Part shown: positions 54,701 through 63,790 of the stretch, in pieces
Position numbering within the stretch: position 1 is the first letter of the stretch
How the letters are laid out: the number at the start of each line of letters is the position of its first letter
DNA from: Glaciecola sp964195425
GTDB taxonomy: Bacteria; Pseudomonadota; Gammaproteobacteria; Enterobacterales; Alteromonadaceae
Length of the DNA stretch: 64,000 nt
Direction of reading: 5' to 3'
Assembly: GCA_964195425.1 (NCBI GenBank)
Contig: CAXMOM010000043.1
Coordinates: forward strand, 182,209-246,208
Translations under genes and position numbers: made by a program
The notes under the pieces: generated by a model
Seen by the model: the letters and a program-made list of their open reading frames with translations, nothing else
What the model was told of the DNA's origin: nothing
The model's database searches: none

Positions 54701-55805
54701 CGCAACTTCATTGTTACTTAAATCTGGTGTTGATCAGGCTAAACTAGATGGTTTACCGCGTGAAAAATGGTTCGAAATTGCGCTTAAAGATGAAGACGCA
54801 CAAAACGAATTAGACCAAAACGCTGAGCAGTATTCAGAAATTAAGAACGACTTTGATAAGAAGTTCGAAACTAAGCGTCGTAAAATCACCCAAGGTGATG
54901 ATTTAGCGCCTGGCGTTCTGAAAATTGTAAAAGTGTACTTGGCCGTTAAGCGTAGTATTCAGCCTGGTGATAAAATGGCTGGTCGTCATGGTAACAAAGG
55001 TGTTATTTCGGCTATTCAACCAGTAGAAGATATGCCTTATGATGCTAACGGTACGCCGGTAGACATCGTGCTTAACCCGCTTGGTGTACCTTCGCGTATG
55101 AACATTGGACAAATCCTTGAAACTCACTTGGGTATGGCCGCACATGGTTTAGGCGTGAAGATTGATCGCATGATCAAAGAACAACAAGAAGTGGCGAAGC
55201 TACGTGTATTCTTGCAAGAGATATATAGCTTAGGTAAGTCTCATCAAGCCGTGAATATTGACGATTTTGATGATGCCGCTGTTAAACGTTTAGCTGAAAA
55301 CCTACGCAAAGGTGTACCGGTAGCAACACCTGTATTTGATGGCGCTAATGAAGGCGAAATCAAAGAGATGTTGAAACTTGCTGATATTCCTGAGTCGGGC
55401 CAAATTACCTTGTTTGATGGTCGTACAGGTCGTGCATTTGAGCGTCCAGTTACGGTTGGCTATATGTACATGCTGAAACTAAACCACTTAGTAGACGATA
55501 AAATGCACGCTCGTTCTACTGGTTCGTACAGTCTTGTTACACAGCAGCCTCTTGGTGGTAAAGCACAATTTGGTGGTCAGCGCTTCGGAGAGATGGAAGT
55601 ATGGGCACTAGAAGCTTACGGTGCCGCTTACACCTTGCAAGAAATGCTTACAGTGAAATCAGATGATGTTAACGGTCGTACCAAAATGTATAAAAACATT
55701 GTTGACGGTGACCATAGAATGGAGCCTGGCATGCCAGAGTCGTTCAACGTATTGTTGAAAGAAATCCGTTCGTTGGGTATTAACATAGAACTTGAAGAAC
55801 AGTAG
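51777..55805 (+). CDS. rpoB: RNA polymerase beta subunit
   Basis: A 1342-residue beta subunit, the E. coli length. The rifampicin region is wild type: GSSQLSQFMDQNN then HKRR, with Q514, D517, H527 and S532 corresponding to the E. coli Q513, D516, H526 and S531. No resistance substitution is visible. The start MVYSYSEKKR with GAGGAA upstream is canonical. rpoC follows after 122 nt. Confidence 0.98.
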   Translation: MVYSYSEKKRIRKDFGKRPQVLEIPYLLSIQLDSFKKFIEQDLDGQYGLESAFRSVFPIKSYSGNSELQYVAYRLGEPVFDVKECQIRGVTYSAPLRVKLRLVLFDKEAAAGTVKDIKEQEVYMGEIPLMTDNGTFVINGTERVIVSQLHRSPGVFFDHDKGKTHSSGKVLYNARVIPYRGSWLDFEFDPKDNLFVRIDRRRKLPATIILRALDMGTEEILERFFEKVSVRIDGDNYMMDVVPERLRGETAQFDILGKKGEVIVEAGRRISARHTRSLEKAKIKELVVPAEYLVGKVLDKSYVDESTGEVIADANQELTLELLLALKAADIKVFNTLYINELDHGSYISSTVNVDPSNNRLEALVEIYRMMRPGEPPTKDAAENLFDNLFFSEDRYDLSAVGRMKFNRRLGRDEPTGPGILGKEDIIAVMQQLITIRDGKDEVDDIDHLGNRRIRSVGEMAENQFRVGLVRVERAVKERLSLGDLDAIMPQDLINAKPISAAVKEFFGSSQLSQFMDQNNPLSEVTHKRRISALGPGGLTRERAGFEVRDVHPTHYGRVCPIETPEGPNIGLINSLSSFARTNDFGFLETPYRKVIKGSVTDDIEYLSAIEEGQYAIAQANVTLDDKNKLVDDLIACRQRGENILVQKEDISYMDVSPQQIVSIAASIIPFLEHDDANRALMGSNMQRQAVPTLKADKPLVGTGMEKIVAVDSGVTVVAKRGGTVDYVDASRIVVKVNDDEMTPGEAGIDIYNLTKYTRSNQNTCINQRPTCNVGEPVVLGDVLADGPSTDLGELALGQNMRIAFMPWNGYNFEDSILISERVAEEDRFTTIHIQELSCIARDTKLGPEEISGDIPNVGESALGKLDESGVVYIGAEVKGGDILVGKVTPKGETQLTPEEKLLRAIFGEKASDVKDTSLRVPNSVTGTVIDVQVFTRDGVEKDKRAVEIEDMQLREVKKDLGDEFGILADGIFARATSLLLKSGVDQAKLDGLPREKWFEIALKDEDAQNELDQNAEQYSEIKNDFDKKFETKRRKITQGDDLAPGVLKIVKVYLAVKRSIQPGDKMAGRHGNKGVISAIQPVEDMPYDANGTPVDIVLNPLGVPSRMNIGQILETHLGMAAHGLGVKIDRMIKEQQEVAKLRVFLQEIYSLGKSHQAVNIDDFDDAAVKRLAENLRKGVPVATPVFDGANEGEIKEMLKLADIPESGQITLFDGRTGRAFERPVTVGYMYMLKLNHLVDDKMHARSTGSYSLVTQQPLGGKAQFGGQRFGEMEVWALEAYGAAYTLQEMLTVKSDDVNGRTKMYKNIVDGDHRMEPGMPESFNVLLKEIRSLGINIELEEQ

Positions 55806-55851
55806 GCCGCGCTAACAAGTGCTTGAAAAAGCCTAGCAAATCTACAGGTTA

Positions 55852-55899
55852 GCCCTGTTAGTTGGTTCGTAATTGATTCGAACTAGCTAATCAGGGCTG
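55852..55899 (+). promoter_or_regulatory. Hairpin in the rpoB-rpoC spacer
   Basis: AGCCCTGTTAG (55852-55862) pairs with CTAATCAGGGCT (55888-55899) with one bulge, and GTTCG/CGAAC inside it. It lies 29 nt before the rpoC start. A processing or translation-coupling role is possible. Confidence 0.45.
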
Positions 55900-55927
55900 G
55901 TAATACAAACTCCGTTGGGAGAGAAAT

Positions 55928-58900
55928 GTGAAAGACTTATTAAAGTTTATTAAACAGCAAAACAAGACTGAAGAATTTGATAATATCAAAATTGGTCTTG
56001 CATCACCTGACCAGATCCGATCTTGGTCATTTGGTGAAGTAAAGAAACCTGAAACAATTAATTACCGTACGTTTAAACCTGAACGTGACGGCTTATTTTG
56101 CGCACGTATTTTTGGTCCAGTAAAAGACTATGAATGTTTATGCGGAAAGTATAAGCGCCTAAAACACCGCGGTGTTATTTGTGAAAAATGTGGCGTTGAA
56201 GTTACCTTAACCAAAGTGCGTAGAGAGCGCATGGGTCACATCGACCTTGCAAGCCCAGTGGCACATATTTGGTTTTTAAAATCATTACCGTCAAGAATTG
56301 GCTTAATGCTAGACATGACGCTACGTGATATTGAACGTGTTTTATATTTTGAATCGTACGTTGTAACTGAGCCGGGTATGACCGAGTTAGTGCAAGGCAG
56401 CCTGTTAAATGAAGAAGAATATCTTGATTCATTAGAAGAGCATGGCGACGAATTTGAAGCTAAAATGGGTGCTGAAGCAGTATTTGAATTGCTAAAAGCC
56501 CTAGACGTTGATGCCGATGTAGCTTCTATGCGTGAAGAATTACCTAGCGTAACTTCTGAAACAAAGCGTAAGAAAATTACTAAGCGTTTAAAACTTTTAG
56601 AATCTTTCCAACAGTCTGGCAACAAGCCAGAGTGGATGATTTTAACTATTCTGCCGGTATTACCACCAGAATTGCGCCCACTAGTACCCCTAGACGGCGG
56701 ACGTTTTGCTACATCAGATTTGAACGATTTATATCGTCGTGTAATTAACCGTAACAACCGTTTAAAGCGCTTATTAGATTTAGCCGCTCCAGACATTATT
56801 GTACGCAACGAGAAACGTATGCTACAAGAAGCGGTAGATGCCTTACTAGATAACGGTCGTCGCGGTAGAGCCATAACAGGTTCGAACAAGCGTCCACTTA
56901 AGTCTCTTGCCGATATGATTAAAGGTAAGCAAGGTCGTTTCCGTCAAAACTTACTTGGTAAGCGTGTTGATTACTCTGGTCGTTCTGTAATTACTGTTGG
57001 TCCTACATTGCGTTTACACCAATGTGGTTTACCTAAGAAGATGGCACTTGAGTTATTCAAGCCATTTATTTACGGTAAATTAGAAGGCCGTGGTTTAGCC
57101 ACTACTATTAAAGCTGCTAAGAAATTAGTAGAACGTGAAGCGCCGGAAGTATGGGACGTTCTTGACGAAGTAATTCGTGAACATCCGGTACTACTTAACC
57201 GTGCACCAACTCTTCACAGACTTGGTATTCAAGCGTTCGAGCCTATCTTAATTGAAGGTAAAGCGATTCAATTGCACCCATTAGTATGTGCGGCCTACAA
57301 CGCCGACTTCGATGGTGACCAAATGGCGGTTCACGTACCATTAACAATAGAAGCACAGCTTGAATCACGTGCGTTAATGATGTCCACCAACAACATATTG
57401 TCACCAGCTAACGGCGAACCAATCATCGTTCCTTCACAGGATGTTGTATTAGGTTTGTATTACCTAACACGTGACCGTGTGAATGGTAAAGGTGAAGGCA
57501 TGGTATTTACCAGCCCGAACGAAGCTGAAAAAGCATACCGCACTGAACATGCTGAACTGCATGCTCGTGTAAAAGTACGTATAACTGAATATGATGTTGC
57601 TGAAGATGGCACTAAAGTAGAAAAAGTAACGCTAACAGACACTACGGTTGGTCGTGCTATTTTCTCGTTGATGTTACCGAAAGGTTTACCTTTTGAAATC
57701 ATCAACATTGCTATGGGTAAGAAGCAAATTTCAAAATTATTGAATGCTTGTTACCGTACACTCGGCTTGAAGGATACTGTTATTGCAGCTGACCAAATAA
57801 TGTATACCGGTTTTCACTACGCAATGATTGCGGGTGCGTCTGTTGGTATAGATGACATGGTTATTCCAGCTGCGAAGAAAGAATTAGTTGCGGCGGCTGA
57901 AGCTGAAGTAATTGAAATTCAAGAACAGTTCAACTCAGGTCTAGTAACTGCTGGTGAGCGTTACAACAAAGTTATCGATATTTGGTCTCGTGCCAATGAC
58001 GAAGTGGCAAAAGCCATGATGGATAACTTGAAAGTAGAAACTGTTATTAACCGTGATGGTGTTGAAGAAGAACAACAGTCATTTAACTCTGTTTACATGA
58101 TGGCCGATTCAGGCGCTCGTGGTAGCCCTGCGCAAATACGTCAGCTAGCGGGAATGCGTGGACTAATGGCTAAGCCAGACGGTTCAATCATTGAGACGCC
58201 AATTATTGCTAACTTCCGCGAAGGTCTTAACGTACAACAGTACTTTATATCGACTCACGGAGCGCGTAAAGGCTTGGCCGATACCGCACTTAAAACAGCA
58301 AACTCGGGTTATCTAACACGACGCTTAGTTGATGTTGCGCAAGATTTGGTTATTACCAACGACGATTGTGGCACCTATGAAGGTGTTATAATGAAGCCGC
58401 TTATTGAAGGTGGTGATGTTGTTGAGCCATTACGTGAACGCGTACTTGGTCGTGTTGTTGCTAATGATGTTATTAAGCCTGGTACCAAAACTGTTGTACT
58501 AGTAGAGCGTAATGTTTTACTAGACGAGCACCTAGTTGACATGCTTGAAGCTAACTCGGTAGACGAAATAATTGTTCGCTCTGTAATCACTTGTGATAAC
58601 GATCATGGTGTTTGTGCTAACTGCTACGGTCGCGACCTAGCACGTGGCCACATGGTTGGTTCTGGCGAGTCTGTAGGTGTTATTGCAGCTCAGTCAATTG
58701 GTGAGCCCGGAACACAGCTTACCATGCGTACTTTCCACATTGGTGGTGCTGCATCTAGAGCGTCTGCTGAAAACAACGTACAGGTTAAGACAACGGGTAC
58801 ATTGAAGTTACACAACGCTAAGACCGTACGTAACACTGACGGCAAGATAGTTATTGTATCGCGTTCAAGTGAACTAACGGTAATTGACGACCAAGGTCGT

Positions 58901-60136
58901 GAAAAAGAACGTTATAAACTGCCATACGGTTCTATATTGACGGTAGACGACGGTGTAGGTATTACATCCGGCGATATCGTAGCAGCTTGGGAACCCCATA
59001 GTCACCCAATTGTGACCGAGCGTGTATCTAAAATTACCTTTGCTGACATTGATGATACCAACACAGAAACTCAGCAAGACGAGCTTACAGGTATAGCCCG
59101 TGTTGTAGTGAAAGATTTGTCTAAAGCGAATGCTAAAGAACCTAAGCTTATCCTTGAAAGTGAAGGCGGAGCACTGCAGGAAATACGTTTACCAAGCTTT
59201 ACTACTATTGAGGCAATTGATGGTAAAACAGCGCAAGAAGGTGATGTTCTTGCTCGTATACCTCAGGAAAGTTCGAAGACACGCGATATTACCGGTGGTC
59301 TGCCACGTGTTGCTGACTTGTTTGAAGCACGTAAGCCGAAAGAGCCAGCAATATTGGCCGAGATTTCGGGTGTAATTGGTTTTGGTAACGAAACTAAGAG
59401 CAAGAAGCGCTTAACCATTACGCCAAAGCCAGACAGCAAACAAAAGCTTACTGTTAGCTTGAATGCAAATGGTGCTTACGAAGAGATGATCCAGAAATGG
59501 CGTCAACTTAACGTGTTTGAAGGTGAATCAGTAGAGAAAGGTGAAGTTGTTTCTGACGGACCTGAGTCTCCACATGATATTTTACGTTTACGCGGTGTAA
59601 GTGCAGTCGCTAACTATATAGTTAACGAAGTACAAGAAGTATACCGTTTACAAGGCGTAAAAATTAACGACAAGCATATCGAAGTTGTTATACGTCAAAT
59701 GCTGCGCAAGTGCGTTATTTCATATGCTGGCGACAGCACTTTGCTTGAAGGTGAGCAAGTTGAAGTTTCGGCCGTTAAAGTGGCGAACCGTGAACTTGAG
59801 AAGCAAGGTAAAATCCCTGCTACTTATGAAATACAGCTGTTGGGTATTACCAAAGCGTCTTTGTCGACAGAATCATTTATTTCTGCGGCATCTTTCCAAG
59901 AAACGACTCGCGTGCTTACCGAAGCCGCAGTACAAGGAAAAGAAGACGAGTTGCGTGGCCTGAAAGAAAACGTAATTGTTGGACGACTAATACCTGCTGG
60001 TACTGGTTTTGCTTACCATCAAAAACGTTCAGCTCGCAAAGCAGCTTTGAGAGAAGAAGCGGCAATATCAGTATCTGCTGATGAAGCCCAAGCTCAGCTT
60101 GCTGAAGCGCTTAATGCTGGCGATGACGACGCATAG
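55928..60136 (+). CDS. rpoC: RNA polymerase beta' subunit
   Basis: A 1402-residue beta' subunit. N-terminal zinc site CLCGKYKRLKHRGVICEKCG (about 70-89); catalytic NADFDGDQM at 458-466 with D460, D462 and D464; second zinc site CDNDHGVCANC. The start is GTG at 55928 (MKDLLKF), as in E. coli, with GGGAGAG upstream. A terminator follows at 60221. Confidence 0.98.
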   Translation: MKDLLKFIKQQNKTEEFDNIKIGLASPDQIRSWSFGEVKKPETINYRTFKPERDGLFCARIFGPVKDYECLCGKYKRLKHRGVICEKCGVEVTLTKVRRERMGHIDLASPVAHIWFLKSLPSRIGLMLDMTLRDIERVLYFESYVVTEPGMTELVQGSLLNEEEYLDSLEEHGDEFEAKMGAEAVFELLKALDVDADVASMREELPSVTSETKRKKITKRLKLLESFQQSGNKPEWMILTILPVLPPELRPLVPLDGGRFATSDLNDLYRRVINRNNRLKRLLDLAAPDIIVRNEKRMLQEAVDALLDNGRRGRAITGSNKRPLKSLADMIKGKQGRFRQNLLGKRVDYSGRSVITVGPTLRLHQCGLPKKMALELFKPFIYGKLEGRGLATTIKAAKKLVEREAPEVWDVLDEVIREHPVLLNRAPTLHRLGIQAFEPILIEGKAIQLHPLVCAAYNADFDGDQMAVHVPLTIEAQLESRALMMSTNNILSPANGEPIIVPSQDVVLGLYYLTRDRVNGKGEGMVFTSPNEAEKAYRTEHAELHARVKVRITEYDVAEDGTKVEKVTLTDTTVGRAIFSLMLPKGLPFEIINIAMGKKQISKLLNACYRTLGLKDTVIAADQIMYTGFHYAMIAGASVGIDDMVIPAAKKELVAAAEAEVIEIQEQFNSGLVTAGERYNKVIDIWSRANDEVAKAMMDNLKVETVINRDGVEEEQQSFNSVYMMADSGARGSPAQIRQLAGMRGLMAKPDGSIIETPIIANFREGLNVQQYFISTHGARKGLADTALKTANSGYLTRRLVDVAQDLVITNDDCGTYEGVIMKPLIEGGDVVEPLRERVLGRVVANDVIKPGTKTVVLVERNVLLDEHLVDMLEANSVDEIIVRSVITCDNDHGVCANCYGRDLARGHMVGSGESVGVIAAQSIGEPGTQLTMRTFHIGGAASRASAENNVQVKTTGTLKLHNAKTVRNTDGKIVIVSRSSELTVIDDQGREKERYKLPYGSILTVDDGVGITSGDIVAAWEPHSHPIVTERVSKITFADIDDTNTETQQDELTGIARVVVKDLSKANAKEPKLILESEGGALQEIRLPSFTTIEAIDGKTAQEGDVLARIPQESSKTRDITGGLPRVADLFEARKPKEPAILAEISGVIGFGNETKSKKRLTITPKPDSKQKLTVSLNANGAYEEMIQKWRQLNVFEGESVEKGEVVSDGPESPHDILRLRGVSAVANYIVNEVQEVYRLQGVKINDKHIEVVIRQMLRKCVISYAGDSTLLEGEQVEVSAVKVANRELEKQGKIPATYEIQLLGITKASLSTESFISAASFQETTRVLTEAAVQGKEDELRGLKENVIVGRLIPAGTGFAYHQKRSARKAALREEAAISVSADEAQAQLAEALNAGDDDA

Positions 60137-60220
60137 TTATATGTGCAGTTAACGCAGTATTTGCAAAAAACATTTTTGGGGTAGGTGCTTTTAGCGACTA
60201 TACCCAAATATGATAATACT

Positions 60221-60256
60221 AAAAGCAAGGTCTATGATTAGACCTTGCTTTTTTAT
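60221..60256 (+). terminator. Rho-independent terminator after rpoC
   Basis: AAAAGCAAGGTCT pairs with AGACCTTGCTTTT around a 6-nt loop, followed by T residues. It separates the rif and str operons. Confidence 0.93.
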
Positions 60257-60489
60257 TGCACGAGTTTTTTGTTGTTAGGGTTTTATAGGATTAAATTTTT
60301 CCCACCTAAACCCGAGGAAACACGCCAATTCACTTGACATCCATGCGTTTCATCTATAATATTCCGCGACCCAAATTTGATGGTTCTGCCGCATTCTTTT
60401 TCATATTTGAAAAGCAATAAGCACAGTTCAATCAGATTAAATGGGCAAACGAGCAGCAAATTCTTGATGTAAATCAATAGATTAAGTTT

Positions 60490-60518
60490 TTGCAAATAGC
60501 ACCCGCAGTGCGTATAAA
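60490..60518 (+). promoter_or_regulatory. rpsL (str operon) promoter
   Basis: TTGCAA (60490-60495), 17-nt spacer, TATAAA (60513-60518), then a GC-rich start region GCCAGCGGG. This is the best candidate in the gap. Confidence 0.5.
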
Positions 60519-60555
60519 GCCAGCGGGTATTTTAGTTATAATCAGGAGCTAGTTA

Positions 60556-60930
60556 ATGGCAACAGTTAACCAGTTAGTGCGTAAGCCCCGTAAAAAGCCG
60601 GTAGAGAAATCTAACGTAGCTGCTTTACAAGCCTGCCCACAACGCCGTGGTGTATGTACTCGCGTATATACAACCACACCAAAGAAGCCTAACTCGGCCA
60701 TGCGTAAAGTATGTCGTGTTCGCTTAACAAACGGTTTTGAAGTGTCTTCATACATTGGTGGTGAAGGTCACAACTTACAAGAACATAGTGTGGTACTTAT
60801 CCGCGGTGGTCGTGTAAAAGATTTACCAGGTGTTCGTTATCACACAGTTCGCGGTACGCTGGATTGTTCAGGTGTTAGCGATCGTAGACAGGCCCGTTCT
60901 AAGTACGGCGCTAAAAGGCCGAAGTCTTAA
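60556..60930 (+). CDS. rpsL: 30S ribosomal protein S12
   Basis: A 124-residue S12. K43 and K88 (numbering with Met), in TTPKKPNS and KDLPGVRY, are wild type, so no streptomycin-resistance substitution is visible. AGGAGC precedes the start. Decoding-centre protein; first gene of the str operon. Confidence 0.97.
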   Translation: MATVNQLVRKPRKKPVEKSNVAALQACPQRRGVCTRVYTTTPKKPNSAMRKVCRVRLTNGFEVSSYIGGEGHNLQEHSVVLIRGGRVKDLPGVRYHTVRGTLDCSGVSDRRQARSKYGAKRPKS

Positions 60931-60933
60931 CGG

Positions 60934-61001
60934 TTCTCCGTTAGTAAGGCCAAACTATTAATACAATAGAGTTTTGGGAAACCCCTGAATTCCACGGAGA
61001 A
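60934..61001 (+). promoter_or_regulatory. S7-type operator between rpsL and rpsG
   Basis: TTCTCCGT (60934-60941) pairs exactly with ACGGAGAA (60994-61001), which includes the rpsG ribosome site; ATG is at 61007. A smaller TGGG/CCCC hairpin lies inside. In E. coli the S12-S7 gap is the S7 repressor target. Confidence 0.5.
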
Positions 61002-61006
61002 TTAAG

Positions 61007-61477
61007 ATGCCAAGAAGACGAGTCGTAGGTCAAAGAAAAATCCTACCAGACCCAAAGTTTAAATCAGAGTTGCTTGCAAAGTTTATGAATGTCGTAATGC
61101 TCGACGGCAAGAAATCGACCGCTGAAAAAATCGTATACGGTGCCCTTGAAATTGTTGCTGAAAAAACCGGCAAACCACATTTAGACGTGTTTGAAGACGC
61201 GCTAGACAACATCCGTCCTACTGTAGAGGTTAAATCTCGACGTGTAGGCGGTTCTACGTACCAAGTACCTGTAGAAGTTCGTCCAGTTCGTCGTAACGCC
61301 CTAGGTATGCGTTGGATGGTTGAAGCGGCACGTAAACGTGGCGAGAAATCCATGGCTCAGCGTTTAGCTGCAGAAATGATAGACGCGCAAGACAGCAAAG
61401 GTAGTGCGGTTAAGAAACGTGAAGACGTTCACCGCATGGCAGAAGCTAACAAAGCATTTGCTCACTACCGCTGGTAG
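61007..61477 (+). CDS. rpsG: 30S ribosomal protein S7
   Basis: A 156-residue S7, the short (E. coli B-like) length class. MPRRRVVGQRKI at the start, GGSTYQVPVEVRP and RWMVEAARKRGEKSMAQRL are typical. Primary binder of the 16S 3' domain and regulator of the str operon. Confidence 0.97.
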   Translation: MPRRRVVGQRKILPDPKFKSELLAKFMNVVMLDGKKSTAEKIVYGALEIVAEKTGKPHLDVFEDALDNIRPTVEVKSRRVGGSTYQVPVEVRPVRRNALGMRWMVEAARKRGEKSMAQRLAAEMIDAQDSKGSAVKKREDVHRMAEANKAFAHYRW

Positions 61478-61501
61478 TAACAAAGTAAGTAGTAAAACTG
61501 T

Positions 61502-61533
61502 AACAGTCTGCCTGTATAAGGCAGACTGTTTTG
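61502..61533 (+). terminator. Perfect hairpin between rpsG and fusA
   Basis: AACAGTCTGCCT (61502-61513) pairs with AGGCAGACTGTT (61519-61530), 12 of 12, loop GTATA, then TTTTG. The T tract is short, so it may be an attenuator or processing site rather than a full terminator. Confidence 0.55.
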
Positions 61534-61629
61534 CAATTTGAAAGAGTAGTTTTTTATATGCATTACTGATAACGGTAACTATACAAAAAATTATTTGAAA
61601 TAAAAGATAAGAGAAAATCAGAGAACCCA

Positions 61630-63732
61630 ATGGCTCGACAAACACCCATTCAACGCTATCGTAATATAGGAATAGTCGCTCACGTAGATGCTGGTAAAAC
61701 TACGACTACCGAGCGTGTGCTTTTTTATACCGGTATTTCACACAAAATTGGTGAAGTACACGACGGTGCAGCAACAATGGATTGGATGGAACAAGAGCAA
61801 GAACGGGGTATAACAATTACATCTGCAGCAACTACTTGTTTTTGGTCAGGAATGCAGCAACAGTTTGATCAGCACCGTATCAATATCATTGATACCCCAG
61901 GGCACGTGGATTTCACGATTGAAGTTGAGCGCTCGCTTAGAGTACTCGATGGTGCAGTAGTGGTTTTTTGTGGATCCTCTGGTGTTGAACCGCAATCAGA
62001 AACAGTCTGGCGCCAAGCTAATAAATACGAAGTCCCGCGCATAGTGTTCGTAAACAAAATGGATCGTGCAGGTGCCGACTTTGAGCGCGTAATTAATCAA
62101 ATTCGTAAACGTTTAGGCGCCAATTGTGTTCCTATTCAATTAAATATTGGTGCTGAAGAAGAATTTAGAGGTGTGATTGATTTAATCAAAATGAAATCAA
62201 TCAACTGGAATGATGCAGACAAAGGCGTAAGCTTTACGTACGAAGATATTCCGGCTGATTACCTGGATAAAGCTAAGCAATACCGGATGGAAATGGTAGA
62301 AACCGCTGCCGAAGCGAACGACGAACTTATGGATAAGTATATAAACGGCGAAGAGCTCAGCGAAGAAGAAATAAAGCAAGGCTTGCGTGCTCGCACACTC
62401 AACAATGAAATTGTACTTGCCACATGTGGTTCGGCGTTCAAAAACAAAGGCGTGCAGGCAGTACTCGACGCCGTAGTCGACTTTTTACCCTCGCCTACTG
62501 AAGTTAAGGCAATTACGGGTGTATTAGACGACGGTAAAGAGACGGAAGCTGTGCGTCATTCAGACGACGACGAACCGTTTGCCGCATTAGCATTCAAAAT
62601 AGCCACAGACCCATTTGTTGGTACTCTGACTTTTTTCCGAGTTTACTCAGGGGTAATGAAAACAGGCGATGCGGTTTATAATCCTATTAAGGGTAAAAAA
62701 GAACGTATTGGTCGCATGGTACAAATGCACGCAAATGATCGAGCTGAACTAAAAGAAGTTTATGCCGGTGATATAGCCGCGGCGATTGGTCTGAAAGATG
62801 TTACAACAGGTGAAACCTTGTGTTCGCCGAACAATGTTATCACTCTTGAAAAAATGGACTTCCCGGATCCGGTTATTTCTATTGCCGTTGAGCCGAAGTC
62901 GCTCGCAGACCAAGAGAAAATGGGTGCTGCATTAGGTAAATTAGCCGCTGAGGATCCATCATTTAAAGTACATACTGATGATGAATCTGGACAAACAATT
63001 ATTTCAGGTATGGGTGAATTACATTTAGACATTATTGTAGAGCGCATGAAGCGTGAATTTAATGTAATGTGCAATGTAGGTAAGCCACAGGTTTCTTACA
63101 GAGAAACTATTCGCGACAGTGTTGAAGTTGAAGGTAAATTTGTACGTCAGTCGGGCGGTCGTGGTCAGTTTGGTCATGTATGGTTGCGTATAGAGCCACT
63201 TGAAGAAGGGGCAGGATTCGAGTTTGTAAACGATATTGTTGGCGGCACTGTACCAAAAGAATTCATTCCAGCTGTGAAAAAAGGCTGTGAAGAACAGCTA
63301 CAAAATGGCGTGCTAGCAGGGTATCCTATGCTAGATATTAAAGTTACTTTGTATGATGGTTCATATCATGATGTTGACTCTTCAGAAATGGCGTTTAAAA
63401 TTGCTGCCTCTATGGGTTTCCAAGAGGGCGCGCTCAAAGCCAATCCTGTGTTACTAGAGCCTATGATGAAAGTTGAAGTAACCACTCCTGAAGATTGGAT
63501 GGGTGATGTTGTTGGTGACATTAACCGCCGTAGAGGGATGGTAGAAGGTATGGAAGATGGCGTTGCAGGCATAAAGATTGTGCGTGCTAAAGTGCCCCTT
63601 TCTGAAATGTTTGGCTATGCCACGTCATTGCGTTCACAAACGCAGGGACGAGCGTCATATTCAATGGAATTTCACAATTATGCAGAAGTTGCCAGTAATG
63701 TAGCGAAAGCCATTATTGACGTTCGCATGTAA
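61630..63732 (+). CDS. fusA: Elongation factor G
   Basis: A 700-residue EF-G. G1 AHVDAGKTT, G3 DTPGHVDF and G4 NKMDRAG are present in the GTPase domain, and GGGRGQFGHVWLRIEP-type domain IV wording follows. It drives ribosomal translocation. It lies 152 nt after rpsG, with a hairpin between, and 58 nt before tuf. Confidence 0.97.
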   Translation: MARQTPIQRYRNIGIVAHVDAGKTTTTERVLFYTGISHKIGEVHDGAATMDWMEQEQERGITITSAATTCFWSGMQQQFDQHRINIIDTPGHVDFTIEVERSLRVLDGAVVVFCGSSGVEPQSETVWRQANKYEVPRIVFVNKMDRAGADFERVINQIRKRLGANCVPIQLNIGAEEEFRGVIDLIKMKSINWNDADKGVSFTYEDIPADYLDKAKQYRMEMVETAAEANDELMDKYINGEELSEEEIKQGLRARTLNNEIVLATCGSAFKNKGVQAVLDAVVDFLPSPTEVKAITGVLDDGKETEAVRHSDDDEPFAALAFKIATDPFVGTLTFFRVYSGVMKTGDAVYNPIKGKKERIGRMVQMHANDRAELKEVYAGDIAAAIGLKDVTTGETLCSPNNVITLEKMDFPDPVISIAVEPKSLADQEKMGAALGKLAAEDPSFKVHTDDESGQTIISGMGELHLDIIVERMKREFNVMCNVGKPQVSYRETIRDSVEVEGKFVRQSGGRGQFGHVWLRIEPLEEGAGFEFVNDIVGGTVPKEFIPAVKKGCEEQLQNGVLAGYPMLDIKVTLYDGSYHDVDSSEMAFKIAASMGFQEGALKANPVLLEPMMKVEVTTPEDWMGDVVGDINRRRGMVEGMEDGVAGIKIVRAKVPLSEMFGYATSLRSQTQGRASYSMEFHNYAEVASNVAKAIIDVRM

Positions 63733-63790
63733 ATATTGATTTGGTCCGGTCTAATGTTGGAACGGCCGTTAAACTTAGGAAATAAAAGCA

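Larger units (their letters stand above)
60137..60555. other. Intergenic region between rpoC and rpsL
   Basis: About 420 nt with no credible gene. It holds the rpoBC terminator (60221-60256) and the rpsL promoter (60490-60518). A CACCCGC/GCGGGT inverted repeat lies near 60500-60527 around the start point. Confidence 0.55.
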
